Shown here piece by piece: positions 32,405 to 40,584 of a stretch of 64,000 bases of DNA. Both the position numbers and the translations under genes were made by a program. The notes below the pieces were generated by a model. The model was given only the letters and a program-made list of their open reading frames with translations, searched no databases and was not told the DNA's origin. Every line of letters begins with the position of its first letter. The first letter of the stretch is position 1. The stretch is from Arthrobacter sp. N199823 (GTDB lineage: Bacteria; Actinomycetota; Actinomycetes; Actinomycetales; Micrococcaceae). Location: the NCBI RefSeq assembly GCF_002929705.1, contig NZ_PJIN01000005.1, positions 62,001 to 126,000 on the forward strand, given 5' to 3'.

Positions 32405-34437
32405 CAGTGTTCCGCCTGGCCCTATCCGAACTCAAACGCATGACCGGCGGGATCCTGCCGAAGCTGACCATTGTTGCCTTAGTAATGGTGCCGCTGCTCT
32501 ATGGTGCCGTGTATCTGTATGCGAACTGGGATCCCTACGGCAACCTCGATCAGCTCCAGGCCGCCGTGGTGGTTCAAGATGAGGGCGCCACGACCAAGGA
32601 TGGCGAGAAGCTGACGGTTGGTCAGGATGTTGCGGACACTCTGGTGGAGGGGCATAAGTTCGATTGGCATCTGGTGGACACGCCCCAGGAAGCCGAGAAT
32701 GGCGTGCGCAGTGGCGAGTTCGCGTTCGCACTGACCATCCCCAAGGACTTCTCAGCAAATCTGGCCTCGCCTGAGAATTTTGATTCGGCCACGCAGGCCA
32801 TGATGAGCGTGACCACCAATGACGCCAACAACTATTTGTTGACCTCGATCGTGGACAAGGTAGCCACCCAGGTCCATGATTCCGTGGCGCAGCAAGTGGG
32901 TGAGCAGACCGCCAACTCGCTGCTGACCGGATACGGCACCATCCACGCCCAACTGGTTAAGGCGGCCGACGGCGCCAAACAGTTAGCAGACGGCGCCACA
33001 ACCCTGGACACCGGGGTTGGGACGCTCAAAACGGGAAGTTCGGATCTGTTGACGGGCGCGGATTCGCTGGTGGCCGGTCAGACGCAGCTGGTCACCGGAG
33101 CGAAACAGCTCCAGGCTGGCGCATCGAAGCTGGACACGGGGCTTGGCCTGCTGGAAACGCAAACGTCCACGCTGCCGGACGATACCAAGGCGCTCTCTGA
33201 TGGTGCTGCCGCCGTTGCCGCCGGAAACGCTGCCCTGAATACCAAGGTCCAGAGTGCCGCCGGTACCGCCGAGAAGCTCGATGGCGCCGTGACCGGAGCC
33301 ATCGATGACAAGCTCGTGCAACTCGTCACAGATGGAGTCATCACCCCGGAGCAAGCCACCAAAATTGGTGACACGCTGAAGAAGGATGCTGCGAGCCCGT
33401 CCATCACAGAACTCAAGGGTCAGCTGGCCACCGACACCAAAGATATTCAAAAGTTGGCTGATGGGTCTGCCGATGTGGCCGCCGGAGCGTCGAAGCTTGC
33501 TGCCGCAACACCCCAACTCTCCGGAGCCATCTCGCAAGCAAAAACCGGTGCTAGCGATCTGACCACGGGTGCTGGAACGCTGGCCGATGGCCAGACCACG
33601 GCTTTGGACGGCGCCACCCAACTGGCTGCTGGTGCCAAGAAGCTCGATTCCGGGGTTGCTGATTTGAAGGACGGCTCCAGCAAACTCGCAACCGGAGCGA
33701 ACGATCTCGCCACCCAGCTGCGCAGCGGCGCGGGGTCGGTGCCGGATCCCAATGACAAGGAGAAACAAAACGCAGCCGGCGTCATCGCCGATCCCATCCG
33801 CGTAGATTCCGTCTCCCAGGCTCAGGCCGCCAACTACGGTTCAGGCCTGGCGCCGTTCTTCCTTGTCCTGGCCCTGTGGATCGGTGCGTTCATGCTGGTT
33901 CAGGCCATGCGGCCACTGACGGTCCGGGCCCTTGCCTCCAACGCACCGTCATGGAAGATTGCGTTGGGCGGCTGGTTGCCGTTCGCCACCGTTTCCTGCG
34001 GCCAGGCGCTACTGCTCTACGCCGTGGTGAAATTTGGGCTCGGCCTGGAGCCGAGCCACCCATGGCTCACGCTCGGATTGCTCCTAATGGCGTCAATGGC
34101 GTTCACGGCGTTGATTCAGGGCATTGTGGCGTTGCTGGGAACACCAGGAAAGTTTGTGGTCCTGATCCTACTGGTACTCCAGCTGGTGTCCTCTGGCGGC
34201 ACGTTCCCGTGGCAAACCACTCCCGCACCGCTGCACCTCATGCACCAGATCCTGCCTATGGGACATGTTGTTGAGGGCATGCGGCACCTGATTTACGGCG
34301 CCGATCTTGCCCCGCTGCTGCCCATTGTGCTGGGACTACTGGGCTACATGCTGCTGGGCTTGCTGTTGGCCTGGGCTGCTGTGAGCAAGAAGAAGACCTG
34401 GACACTCAAGACGCTGATGCCGGAGATCGAAGCCTAG
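32401..34437 (+). CDS. YhgE/Pip-domain membrane protein
   Basis: This 678-residue protein has one membrane segment near residues 20-42 and about five or six at the C-terminus (from about 478). A long extracellular region between them is full of heptad-like L-x-x-G repeats (for example QLADGATTLDTGVGTLKTGS), as in Pip (phage infection protein) and YhgE. The C-terminal part resembles ABC-2-type permeases. The family acts at the cell surface and in some firmicutes is linked to type VII secretion or phage entry; its transport role is not settled. It is coupled to the degenerate ATPase gene upstream by a four-base overlap. Confidence 0.88.
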   Translation: MTVFRLALSELKRMTGGILPKLTIVALVMVPLLYGAVYLYANWDPYGNLDQLQAAVVVQDEGATTKDGEKLTVGQDVADTLVEGHKFDWHLVDTPQEAENGVRSGEFAFALTIPKDFSANLASPENFDSATQAMMSVTTNDANNYLLTSIVDKVATQVHDSVAQQVGEQTANSLLTGYGTIHAQLVKAADGAKQLADGATTLDTGVGTLKTGSSDLLTGADSLVAGQTQLVTGAKQLQAGASKLDTGLGLLETQTSTLPDDTKALSDGAAAVAAGNAALNTKVQSAAGTAEKLDGAVTGAIDDKLVQLVTDGVITPEQATKIGDTLKKDAASPSITELKGQLATDTKDIQKLADGSADVAAGASKLAAATPQLSGAISQAKTGASDLTTGAGTLADGQTTALDGATQLAAGAKKLDSGVADLKDGSSKLATGANDLATQLRSGAGSVPDPNDKEKQNAAGVIADPIRVDSVSQAQAANYGSGLAPFFLVLALWIGAFMLVQAMRPLTVRALASNAPSWKIALGGWLPFATVSCGQALLLYAVVKFGLGLEPSHPWLTLGLLLMASMAFTALIQGIVALLGTPGKFVVLILLVLQLVSSGGTFPWQTTPAPLHLMHQILPMGHVVEGMRHLIYGADLAPLLPIVLGLLGYMLLGLLLAWAAVSKKKTWTLKTLMPEIEA

Positions 34438-34444
34438 AACCGCT

Positions 34445-34969
34445 TCACGGGCGGGGCACCACAAAATTCTTCAACTCGGCGTCCTGCCCGTCCAGCGTGG
34501 CCCACTGGCTGCTGTGCTCCAACACGGCAAAGGAGCTCGTGGGGAACCCCGATGCCAGATCCATGTACGCATCCTGATCCGAATCGCGCGAAGCCAGCCG
34601 CAGCGCCAGCGCTTGCACGCCTGGCATGTGCGTGATGACCAGCAATGTCCCCACGGTTTCCGGCACATGGTTGATGACCGAGAGCATGGACGTGGCCCCG
34701 GCCGCGTACAACCCCGATTCCAGCTTCGGCGTGGGCGCCTTCTCCCCCAGTTGCTGACACACCCACGTGCAGGTCTGCCTGGTCCGCAGCGCCGATGAGC
34801 ACAGGATGAAATCGGGCACCACACCGTTCTCCATCATCCATTTGCCGGCCAGTGGCGCCTCGGTGTGGCCACGCTGCGCCAGCGGCCGATCGTGATCCTC
34901 CACGCCCAGAGGGAATGCTGCCTTGGAATGGCGCATTAGGATCAACCGTTTAATATGGTGTTCGCTCAT
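34445..34969 (-). CDS. sixA: SixA-type phosphohistidine phosphatase (histidine phosphatase superfamily)
   Basis: The 174-residue protein has the RHG-type motif LILMRHSKA near residue 12 with the nucleophilic His, the PLAQRGHTEA segment, an Arg in SSALRTRQTC and the second His in LLVITHMPGV. Length and the RHSKA variant match SixA rather than phosphoglycerate mutase. It would remove phosphate from histidine-phosphorylated proteins or small metabolites. It converges with the YhgE gene with only seven bases between stops and no visible terminator there. Confidence 0.87.
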   Translation of the reverse strand: MSEHHIKRLILMRHSKAAFPLGVEDHDRPLAQRGHTEAPLAGKWMMENGVVPDFILCSSALRTRQTCTWVCQQLGEKAPTPKLESGLYAAGATSMLSVINHVPETVGTLLVITHMPGVQALALRLASRDSDQDAYMDLASGFPTSSFAVLEHSSQWATLDGQDAELKNFVVPRP

Positions 34970-35022
34970 TCCCTCAGTTTAGTGACAGTTAGAGCAGTGC
35001 GGCGGCGCTTGGCACACCAACC

Positions 35023-35114
35023 CTCCATCACAAAACGGCGTGTTTTTGGAAACGCTCCATCACAAAACGGGCTTAAACCCGAGACGCTCCCTCAATCAAA
35101 AGTGAAGGAGCGTC
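35023..35114. repeat. Second array of 32-bp repeats, ending in a hairpin
   Basis: CTCCATCACAAAACGG begins at 35023 and 35055, and a third, altered copy (CTCCCTCAATCAAAAG) begins at 35087, again 32 bases apart. GACGCTCCATCAC resembles GACGCTGCATCAC of the array at 11111. GACGCTCC (35083-35090) and GGAGCGTC (35107-35114) form a stem that can end the leftward regulator transcript; a CGGG/CCCG stem at 35068-35081 precedes it. Confidence 0.75.
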
Positions 35115-35126
35115 TGCGACGGAGTG

Positions 35127-35963
35127 CTAGATGGAGTATTCCGGGGCGGCCCAGACAACCACTTCGGGGTGCTCGTAGAAGCGGTAACCTTCGCCACGAA
35201 CGGTGCGCACGGTGTTGGCGAGGCGGCCCAGCTTGGATCGGAGACGGCGGATGTGCACGTCGATGGTGCGCTCGTTGGGGATCTCGTCGGCGTTGGACCA
35301 GAGGCCCTCGAGGAGTTCGTCGCGGCCTACCGTGCGGGTGCCGTTCTCAACCAGGTAATTGAGAAGTTCGAATTCCTTGAACGTGAGGTTCAGAGTGTCG
35401 CCGTCGAGGTGAACTTCGCGTCGGGCAAGATCGATCAGCACGCCGGTGGGGCGCTGTTCGGCGGCGGGAATGCGGACAGCTTCGGCGCGCTGACGGCTGG
35501 CAACGGTGGGGTCGCCAAAGGTGGAGCGAACCACGTCCAGAGGACTGCCTACAGCGTCCGACGGCGCAATCGCCACAGCGGCATAGCTCTGAGCCTGCGG
35601 CACCAGGGTCTGGGCGAAGGCCCGAATGTCTTGGGCGAGCTTGGCCAGCGATGTTCCGGCAGCAGCTGCAGTATCTTCGTCAACGCCAACGTACAGGACG
35701 AAGCCGCGGGCCACATTGTCGGGGCTGACCCCTCGAAGACTATCCGCTCCAGCCCCTGCAATAACGGGCGTGGGCGCCGTCATGGGGTTGAGGTCCCCGG
35801 AGGGCACAGCGCGGAGACGGGCTGCGGCACTTCCAGCTTCGACGCGGTAGCCGGGCTGCTCCAAGTGCGTAGTGCGGGCAGCAGCGCCTTGAGTGGAGTT
35901 GCGGGCAACTGCCTTGGCGGCGTTGCGAACAGAAATGTGGACGTAACCGGATGCTACTGACAT
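35127..35963 (-). CDS. Winged-helix regulator of OmpR type without receiver domain
   Basis: The 278-residue protein ends in an OmpR/PhoB DNA-binding domain: LTFKEFELLNYLVENGTRTV near 190, RTIDVHIRRLRSKLG near 225 and VRTVRGEGYRF near 248. The first 170 residues are not a receiver: there is no DD..D..K pattern, only an Ala-rich region and a middle part (GFVLYVGVDEDTAAAAGTS) with alternating strands. It therefore is probably not controlled by phosphorylation. GAGGTAG lies well placed before the ATG. It stands alone with a 630-base upstream region. Confidence 0.85.
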   Translation of the reverse strand: MSVASGYVHISVRNAAKAVARNSTQGAAARTTHLEQPGYRVEAGSAAARLRAVPSGDLNPMTAPTPVIAGAGADSLRGVSPDNVARGFVLYVGVDEDTAAAAGTSLAKLAQDIRAFAQTLVPQAQSYAAVAIAPSDAVGSPLDVVRSTFGDPTVASRQRAEAVRIPAAEQRPTGVLIDLARREVHLDGDTLNLTFKEFELLNYLVENGTRTVGRDELLEGLWSNADEIPNERTIDVHIRRLRSKLGRLANTVRTVRGEGYRFYEHPEVVVWAAPEYSI

Positions 35964-36594
35964 TGAACTACCTCGGTGTTTAGCCGTGTGACTACGGCGC
36001 GAATGCTTTGTGTGGTTCTGTCCCCCCAGAACCTTGCTGCCCTGTATTCCAGGGCCGGCCCTAGGGCCAAGACTGATAACTGCCGCGCCTTTGCGTTTAA
36101 TGCTTCCTGCAATGTACTCAGTGCAATGCGCGGCGATCAGGGTTGCGAGCTAGGCCTGCATTCGACAACCAGACAGGAACCGTCCGGTCAATCCAAGACC
36201 AAGACGGAACGTTGCTGCGGCTGCAGAATTTACTGAGTGGGTGTTCACGCTTTCAGTGTCCTACGTAACAAAGCGAACTTGCAAGTAACATAGGCCCAAA
36301 GTGTCCACAATATGAGATTTTGCTCTAATTTGTGATCAAGCTAATAATGTTGCTTTGCTCTCATTTCGAGACAAAAAGAGCACTTGCGACAAATTAAATC
36401 GAACACATCTTCATTCGAGCAACACTAAATTCTATGACTTGCTGATTCTGGGGAAATTAGTTCATCAGCTCCCAAAGCACGCCTATGATGGCCTCGGCAA
36501 GTTACTCACGGAACACAGTTGATTCCCAGAGTTTGACGCTAGGTAAACAGAAGTTTACGGACAAGCGGCCTATTGGTGGAGTCCAGCTAGCTTG
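35964..36594. other. 631-base non-coding region
   Basis: No credible gene is seen. The left half is GC-rich and near the regulator start may hold its promoter. From about 36250 to 36470 the base composition turns AT-rich with many short A and T runs. An 86-codon frame at 35976-36236 has no ribosome site and poor codon pattern. No tRNA, RNase P, tmRNA or riboswitch signature was recognised. Confidence 0.5.
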
Positions 36595-37869
36595 TTAGCT
36601 TGCGGTGTTGCGTAAGCCGGGAACCAGCCAATGCGGCCGTAGACCCTTGATCTGGTCCCGCAGTTTCACATGGTTACGCCGGTTCATCAGGAACAGCGCC
36701 GCCAAGCCTGCGACAAAAGCAACCACTGCCCCCAGGCCCAAAGACCAGCGGGCACCGAATTCAGTGGCGATCCAGCCCACTAGGGGTGCCCCAATGGGCG
36801 TCCCGCCCTGCAGAACAACCATATAAACCGCTAGAACTCGGCCCCTCATGGCGGCATCAGTGGTCAGCTGAACAGTGGTGTTACACGCATTCATGAACGT
36901 GAGTGACGCCAACCCTACGGGTACCAAAGCCACCGCATACAGTGCATAGCTGGGCATCAATGCGGCCACAGCTACCGTGACACCGAACGCCAGTGCGCCG
37001 CCCACGATGTAGAGCATCCGCATTTTTTTGCGTCGGGCGGCCAACAGCGCCGCCCCCAACGTGCCAATCGCCATGATCGAGCCCAGTAGCCCATACTCTC
37101 CCGGCCCCACATTGAAGACAGTGGTGGCCATCAGCGCATTGGTGATCTGGAAATTCATGCCAAAGGTGCCCACCAAAAATACCAGGACCATAATCATGAG
37201 CAGATCCGGCCGTCGCCTGATGTACATGAGCCCCTCGCGGATTTGCCCCTTGGCCCGCGGCACCCGCACGGCCGGCACAAGCTCGCTTGCACGCATGCGC
37301 CATAGCGAGAAGATGACTGCGGCGAAGCTGGCGGCATTGATAAGGAAGGCTGGCCCTGTGCCCACCAGCGCAATCACCAGACCCGCAACACCCGGGCCAG
37401 CTAGCCGGGCCAAGTTAAAGGACGCACTATTAAGTGCGACGGCGTTGGGCACGTCATCTTTAGCGACCACTTCGGAGACAAACGCCTGCCGCGACGGTGC
37501 ATCGAAGGCGCTCGCCACCCCCAACAGGAGTGCCAATGCATAGACATGCCACAGTTGTACAGACCCCGTGATAACCAAAATACCCAACAAAAGCGCACAG
37601 AATCCCATAGCGGACTGGGTAATGAGCAGCAACTTGCGCTTGTTGACCCGATCACCCAGCAACCCAGCGTAGGGACCTAAGAAAATAATTGGCAGGAACT
37701 GCAGCCCCGTGGTGATGCCTGCGGCGGTTCCGGAATTGTGGGTCAGGACCGTAAGCACCAGCCAGTCCTGGGCTACTCGCTGCATCCAAGTGCCAATATT
37801 TGAGACCAGAGCCCCGGTCACCCAAAGTCTGTAGTTGCGCACTTTCAGTGCGCGGAACATTGAACTCAT
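36595..37869 (-). CDS. Major facilitator superfamily exporter
   Basis: The 424-residue protein has about 12 membrane segments. It shows the EntS-like subfamily marks: RNYRLWVTGALVSNIGTWMQ at the start, LGDRVNKRKLL in the loop between segments 2 and 3, and FDAPSRQAFVSEVV near residue 125. It probably exports a drug or metabolite. The ATG directly follows the stop of the MarR gene, so the two are one operon and the MarR protein is the likely controller. Confidence 0.92.
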   Translation of the reverse strand: MSSMFRALKVRNYRLWVTGALVSNIGTWMQRVAQDWLVLTVLTHNSGTAAGITTGLQFLPIIFLGPYAGLLGDRVNKRKLLLITQSAMGFCALLLGILVITGSVQLWHVYALALLLGVASAFDAPSRQAFVSEVVAKDDVPNAVALNSASFNLARLAGPGVAGLVIALVGTGPAFLINAASFAAVIFSLWRMRASELVPAVRVPRAKGQIREGLMYIRRRPDLLMIMVLVFLVGTFGMNFQITNALMATTVFNVGPGEYGLLGSIMAIGTLGAALLAARRKKMRMLYIVGGALAFGVTVAVAALMPSYALYAVALVPVGLASLTFMNACNTTVQLTTDAAMRGRVLAVYMVVLQGGTPIGAPLVGWIATEFGARWSLGLGAVVAFVAGLAALFLMNRRNHVKLRDQIKGLRPHWLVPGLRNTAS

Positions 37870-38313
37870 CTAGGCGCTCATCTCCTGCAGGATCAAGGCT
37901 GCTTGATGGAGCGTGGCACGGTCTTGCGGTGTGAGCGCCGCAACGCGTTGCGCCAGCCATGCGGTCCGCATGGACCGTGCCCGCATCAGCGCGGCGCTGC
38001 CCTGATCGGTAATGCTGACAAGGACTTGGCGTTTGTCCTGCGGGTTTTCGCCGCGGCTAATGAAGCCCACTGCAGCCAAGTCATTGACGATCCTCGTCAT
38101 GGACGGTGCCTGAATTTGTTCCCTGGCAGCCAATTGCCCCACGGTCTGAGGGCTAGCGAGGAGACCCGCCAAGACTGAATATCTCCCTGGGCTAAGCTCC
38201 CCCGTCGCCGCCTCTGCCCGGAGTCGCCTTGAGGTGCGCATGACAGCCACCCGCAATTCCGCGGCGAGCAGACCGGGGTCCGAGGTGCTGGGATTTGGGG
38301 AACGTTCAGTCAT
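37870..38313 (-). CDS. MarR-family transcriptional regulator
   Basis: The 147-residue protein has the MarR winged helix (QTVGQLAAREQIQAPSMTR, then VNDLAAVGFISRGENPQDKR with the wing DKRQVLVSITDQG). It is followed without a gap by the MFS exporter gene that it probably represses. A TTAGCATTGCTAA dyad lies 60 bases upstream of its start, a likely site of autoregulation. The ligand is unknown. Confidence 0.9.
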   Translation of the reverse strand: MTERSPNPSTSDPGLLAAELRVAVMRTSRRLRAEAATGELSPGRYSVLAGLLASPQTVGQLAAREQIQAPSMTRIVNDLAAVGFISRGENPQDKRQVLVSITDQGSAALMRARSMRTAWLAQRVAALTPQDRATLHQAALILQEMSA

Positions 38314-38372
38314 GGATGCTCATCTACCTCAGTGCAAAAAGTTTCGTATCTTCAGCTTTCAAGTCTAGATCG

Positions 38373-38385
38373 TTAGCATTGCTAA
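38373..38385. promoter_or_regulatory. Probable MarR operator TTAGCATTGCTAA
   Basis: TTAGCA and TGCTAA are inverted around one base, 60 bases upstream of the MarR start. Location and symmetry fit autorepression; no second copy was found. Confidence 0.5.
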
Positions 38386-38539
38386 GTAAATGTTGGCTTG
38401 CTCACCGCCCCATGCGACCAGTAGCTCAACCCCCGACCACCTACTACAAAGGCCGTTACCATAATGTGACATTGGGTTTCGCTTCGGTTACGCTGATCTA
38501 AGTGCCCGCTGAACCATTTACGGTTCTTGGCACCAATGG

Positions 38540-38742
38540 ACGGTTCGCCGAGCTCTGCCCCCGCCCATTTCCCACTCCTTCATGGCAGAGACGGGGGACC
38601 CAATATTTACGGGCCTTCCTACTATGGAAGCCCTTGGGGTTAAGCCAGTGCAATGACAGCAGGCAGTGAAAACTGCCGCTGACTGCTGCACGGCCGGATT
38701 CTCTAGTCCGTTCCCGACAGCTCACCTCGCAGGCGTAGAGAG
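38540..38742 (+). promoter_or_regulatory. c-di-AMP riboswitch (ydaO/yuaA type)
   Basis: The leader holds the conserved blocks of the ydaO class in order: CGCCGAGCTCTGCC near 38546, GGCAGAGACGGGGGACCCA near 38584, CTTGGGGTTAAGCC near 38632, CTAGTCCG near 38703 and CCCGACAGCTCACCTCGCAG near 38713, followed by GGCGTAGAGAGG. In actinobacteria this class often controls cell-wall hydrolase and Rpf-type genes, and here it directly precedes a transglycosylase-like gene. It normally turns expression off when c-di-AMP is high. Ends are approximate. Confidence 0.9.
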
Positions 38743-38750
38743 GCACCACC

Positions 38751-39539
38751 ATGTCTGAAGCACCCCAGCGCGGCCGTCGCCGCGCAGAATCAGCAAGCCG
38801 GCCATCCCTTCGCAGCCTGACAATGTCACGCAACGGAGTTTCACGCACCGGAACGTCACGCACGGGAACCCGCGCCGCCTCACCGCGCGCCTTTTCCGCC
38901 GTAGGCACCACCGCCAAGTGCATGGCCGCCGTGGCCGTTGTTGGCGCCCTCATGGCTGCCGGCTCAGTGGCCTCGCAAACCATGAACCCCGTGGCCGATG
39001 GTCAGAACACCAGTAGCCTGGTCGCCGCCGTTGACAACGCCGCACCCTCTGCCATCTCCGCACCCACAGACGCAGCCATCAGCTTCCCCGGGGTCACCGT
39101 TACGTCCAAGACCTCCCCCACGGCCACCGCGAAAGCGGCAGCAACACCGGCACAGGTCAAAGTTGAAGCTAACGCCGTCAAACCCGTAACAGAAACCCCC
39201 GCGACGAAGGCAGCACCGGCAGCACCTGTTGACGATCCCGCGGCTGCGAAGGCCTTCGCCTCAAGCCAACTGGCATCCTTCGGCTGGGGAGCAGACCAGA
39301 TGAGCTGCCTGACGTCCTTGTGGCAGCGCGAATCTGAGTGGCTCACCTCCGCTGAGAACGTCTCCAGCGGCGCCTACGGCATTGCACAGTCTCTCCCCGC
39401 CAACAAGATGGAGAGCACCGGCAGCGACTGGGCCACCAACTACCAAACTCAGATCCGCTGGGGCATGGGCTACATCGATGGCCGCTACGGATCCCCCTGT
39501 GGCGCTTGGGCTCACTCCGAATCCGTGGGCTGGTACTAA
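38751..39539 (+). CDS. Secreted transglycosylase-like / aggregation-promoting-factor-like protein
   Basis: The 262-residue protein has a long basic N-terminal region and one hydrophobic segment near residues 53-75 (KCMAAVAVVGALMAAGSVAS), which is either an extended signal peptide or an anchor. It then has an Ala/Pro/Thr-rich linker and a C-terminal domain with GWGADQMSCLTSLWQRESEW and AYGIAQSLPANKM, typical of lysozyme-like domains of actinobacterial wall hydrolases; the Glu of RESEW is the likely catalytic acid. It would act on peptidoglycan outside the membrane. The c-di-AMP riboswitch upstream supports a role in wall growth. Confidence 0.85.
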   Translation: MSEAPQRGRRRAESASRPSLRSLTMSRNGVSRTGTSRTGTRAASPRAFSAVGTTAKCMAAVAVVGALMAAGSVASQTMNPVADGQNTSSLVAAVDNAAPSAISAPTDAAISFPGVTVTSKTSPTATAKAAATPAQVKVEANAVKPVTETPATKAAPAAPVDDPAAAKAFASSQLASFGWGADQMSCLTSLWQRESEWLTSAENVSSGAYGIAQSLPANKMESTGSDWATNYQTQIRWGMGYIDGRYGSPCGAWAHSESVGWY

Positions 39540-39547
39540 GCCACGGC

Positions 39548-39578
39548 TTGAACTCGGCACAGATTGAACTCGGCACAG
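39548..39578. repeat. Two copies of a 15-bp direct repeat
   Basis: TTGAACTCGGCACAG occurs at 39548-39562 and 39564-39578, just after the transglycosylase stop. It is a short tandem duplication in the 100-base gap before the SUMF1-domain gene and has no known function. Confidence 0.8.
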
Positions 39579-39641
39579 CTGGACCCTTGCGGAGCATGAA
39601 CTAACCGCACCAGGAACTCACTGCTGCAGGAAGGCGAACTC

Positions 39642-40481
39642 ATGGCTAATGACGTTACTGCCCGGCGCGAGCTGCGTGCCGCGCTGGGACTACTGCCCAT
39701 TCCCGGCGGCACTGTGCAGCTGCGCGACGCCCGCTCAGGTGTCAGCCGTGACGTGGAGTTGCGCCCCTTCGCCCTCGCTAAGACCCAGCTGAGCTGCGGT
39801 GTGTGGGATCTGGTGAGTGGCCCGACGTCGAACTTCTCTTACGCAGCTCCTGCGCCTGACGCGGACGACGACGGACCCTCACCAGGACTCGATCGGCACC
39901 CCATGCATCCCCTCACCTGGTTTGACGCTGTCCGCTGGTGCAACGCCGCCTCGGAACTGACCGGGCTCACACCCGCCTACGCCGTCACTGGCCGCGAGGT
40001 GGTGTGGGACGTCAGTTCTGAAGGCATTCGGCTGCCCACGGAAGCGGAATGGGAGTGGGCCGCGCGGGCCGGCACAACGGGACCTCTATACGGAGAATTG
40101 CCTGACATTGCCTGGACGTTTTTGGATGGCGTGGAGGGACCGCAAGCTGTTGCTGGCAAGGAGCCCAACAGCTTCGGGCTGTTCGACATGATTGGCAATG
40201 TCTGGGAATGGTGCTGGGACTACGCCGACACTGCCCGTTACGGCGATTACAGGAGTTTGCGCGGAGCCGGCTGGGATGATCGGCCCTGGAGCGCCCGGGC
40301 GTCGGTCCGCCGAGGCAGTGCCCCGGATGCCGTGCTGGAAGATGTGGGATTCAGGGTGGCCCGCGGCGCCGTCGGCCAACACGGAGCAACGGCCGCTCAA
40401 GGCTGGTCTGATGACGCCGACAGAAACCGGGCTGCCATCACGGGCCCGCGGCCCATTGGCTGGACCCCGCTGCGCCGCTGA
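39642..40481 (+). CDS. SUMF1/formylglycine-generating-enzyme-domain protein lacking the catalytic cysteines
   Basis: The 279-residue protein has the C-type-lectin-like SUMF1 fold marks: PMHPLTWFDAVRWCNAAS near 87, RLPTEAEWEWAARAG near 130, FGLFDMIGNVWEWCWDY near 178 and GFRVAR near 240. A true formylglycine-generating enzyme has two cysteines in the stretch after the RGGSW motif. Here that part reads SLRGAGWDDRPWSARAS, without cysteine. No sulfatase is near. It may have a different, non-oxidative function as other SUMF1-domain proteins do. GAAGGCG lies before the ATG. Confidence 0.82.
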   Translation: MANDVTARRELRAALGLLPIPGGTVQLRDARSGVSRDVELRPFALAKTQLSCGVWDLVSGPTSNFSYAAPAPDADDDGPSPGLDRHPMHPLTWFDAVRWCNAASELTGLTPAYAVTGREVVWDVSSEGIRLPTEAEWEWAARAGTTGPLYGELPDIAWTFLDGVEGPQAVAGKEPNSFGLFDMIGNVWEWCWDYADTARYGDYRSLRGAGWDDRPWSARASVRRGSAPDAVLEDVGFRVARGAVGQHGATAAQGWSDDADRNRAAITGPRPIGWTPLRR

Positions 40482-40491
40482 GAACAAAAAA

Positions 40492-40551
40492 TGCTGCCGT
40501 TTGACGTTGTCGCTAGGGTTCAAACACCAGCAAAAACGTCAAACGGCAGCA
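40492..40551. terminator. Bidirectional terminator, 17-bp stem
   Basis: Bases 40492-40508 and 40535-40551 are exact inverted repeats with a 26-base loop, preceded by an A-run (40483-40490). It lies between the convergent SUMF1-domain gene and upp. Confidence 0.75.
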
Positions 40552-40584
40552 CTCTTGAAACGAGTGATCCCCGGCCGGTGGGGA

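Noticed and set aside
33000-33768. Leftward open frame opposite the YhgE gene
   Set aside because: It mirrors the repeat-rich L-x-x-G coding sequence and lacks a start context.
35124-35960. Rightward 278-codon frame exactly opposite the OmpR-type regulator
   Set aside because: The minus-strand frame has a clear DNA-binding domain and GAGGTAG ribosome site; the plus-strand frame has neither.
35976-36236. Possible 86-residue protein in the long intergenic region
   Set aside because: No ribosome site, irregular codon use and no recognisable sequence features.
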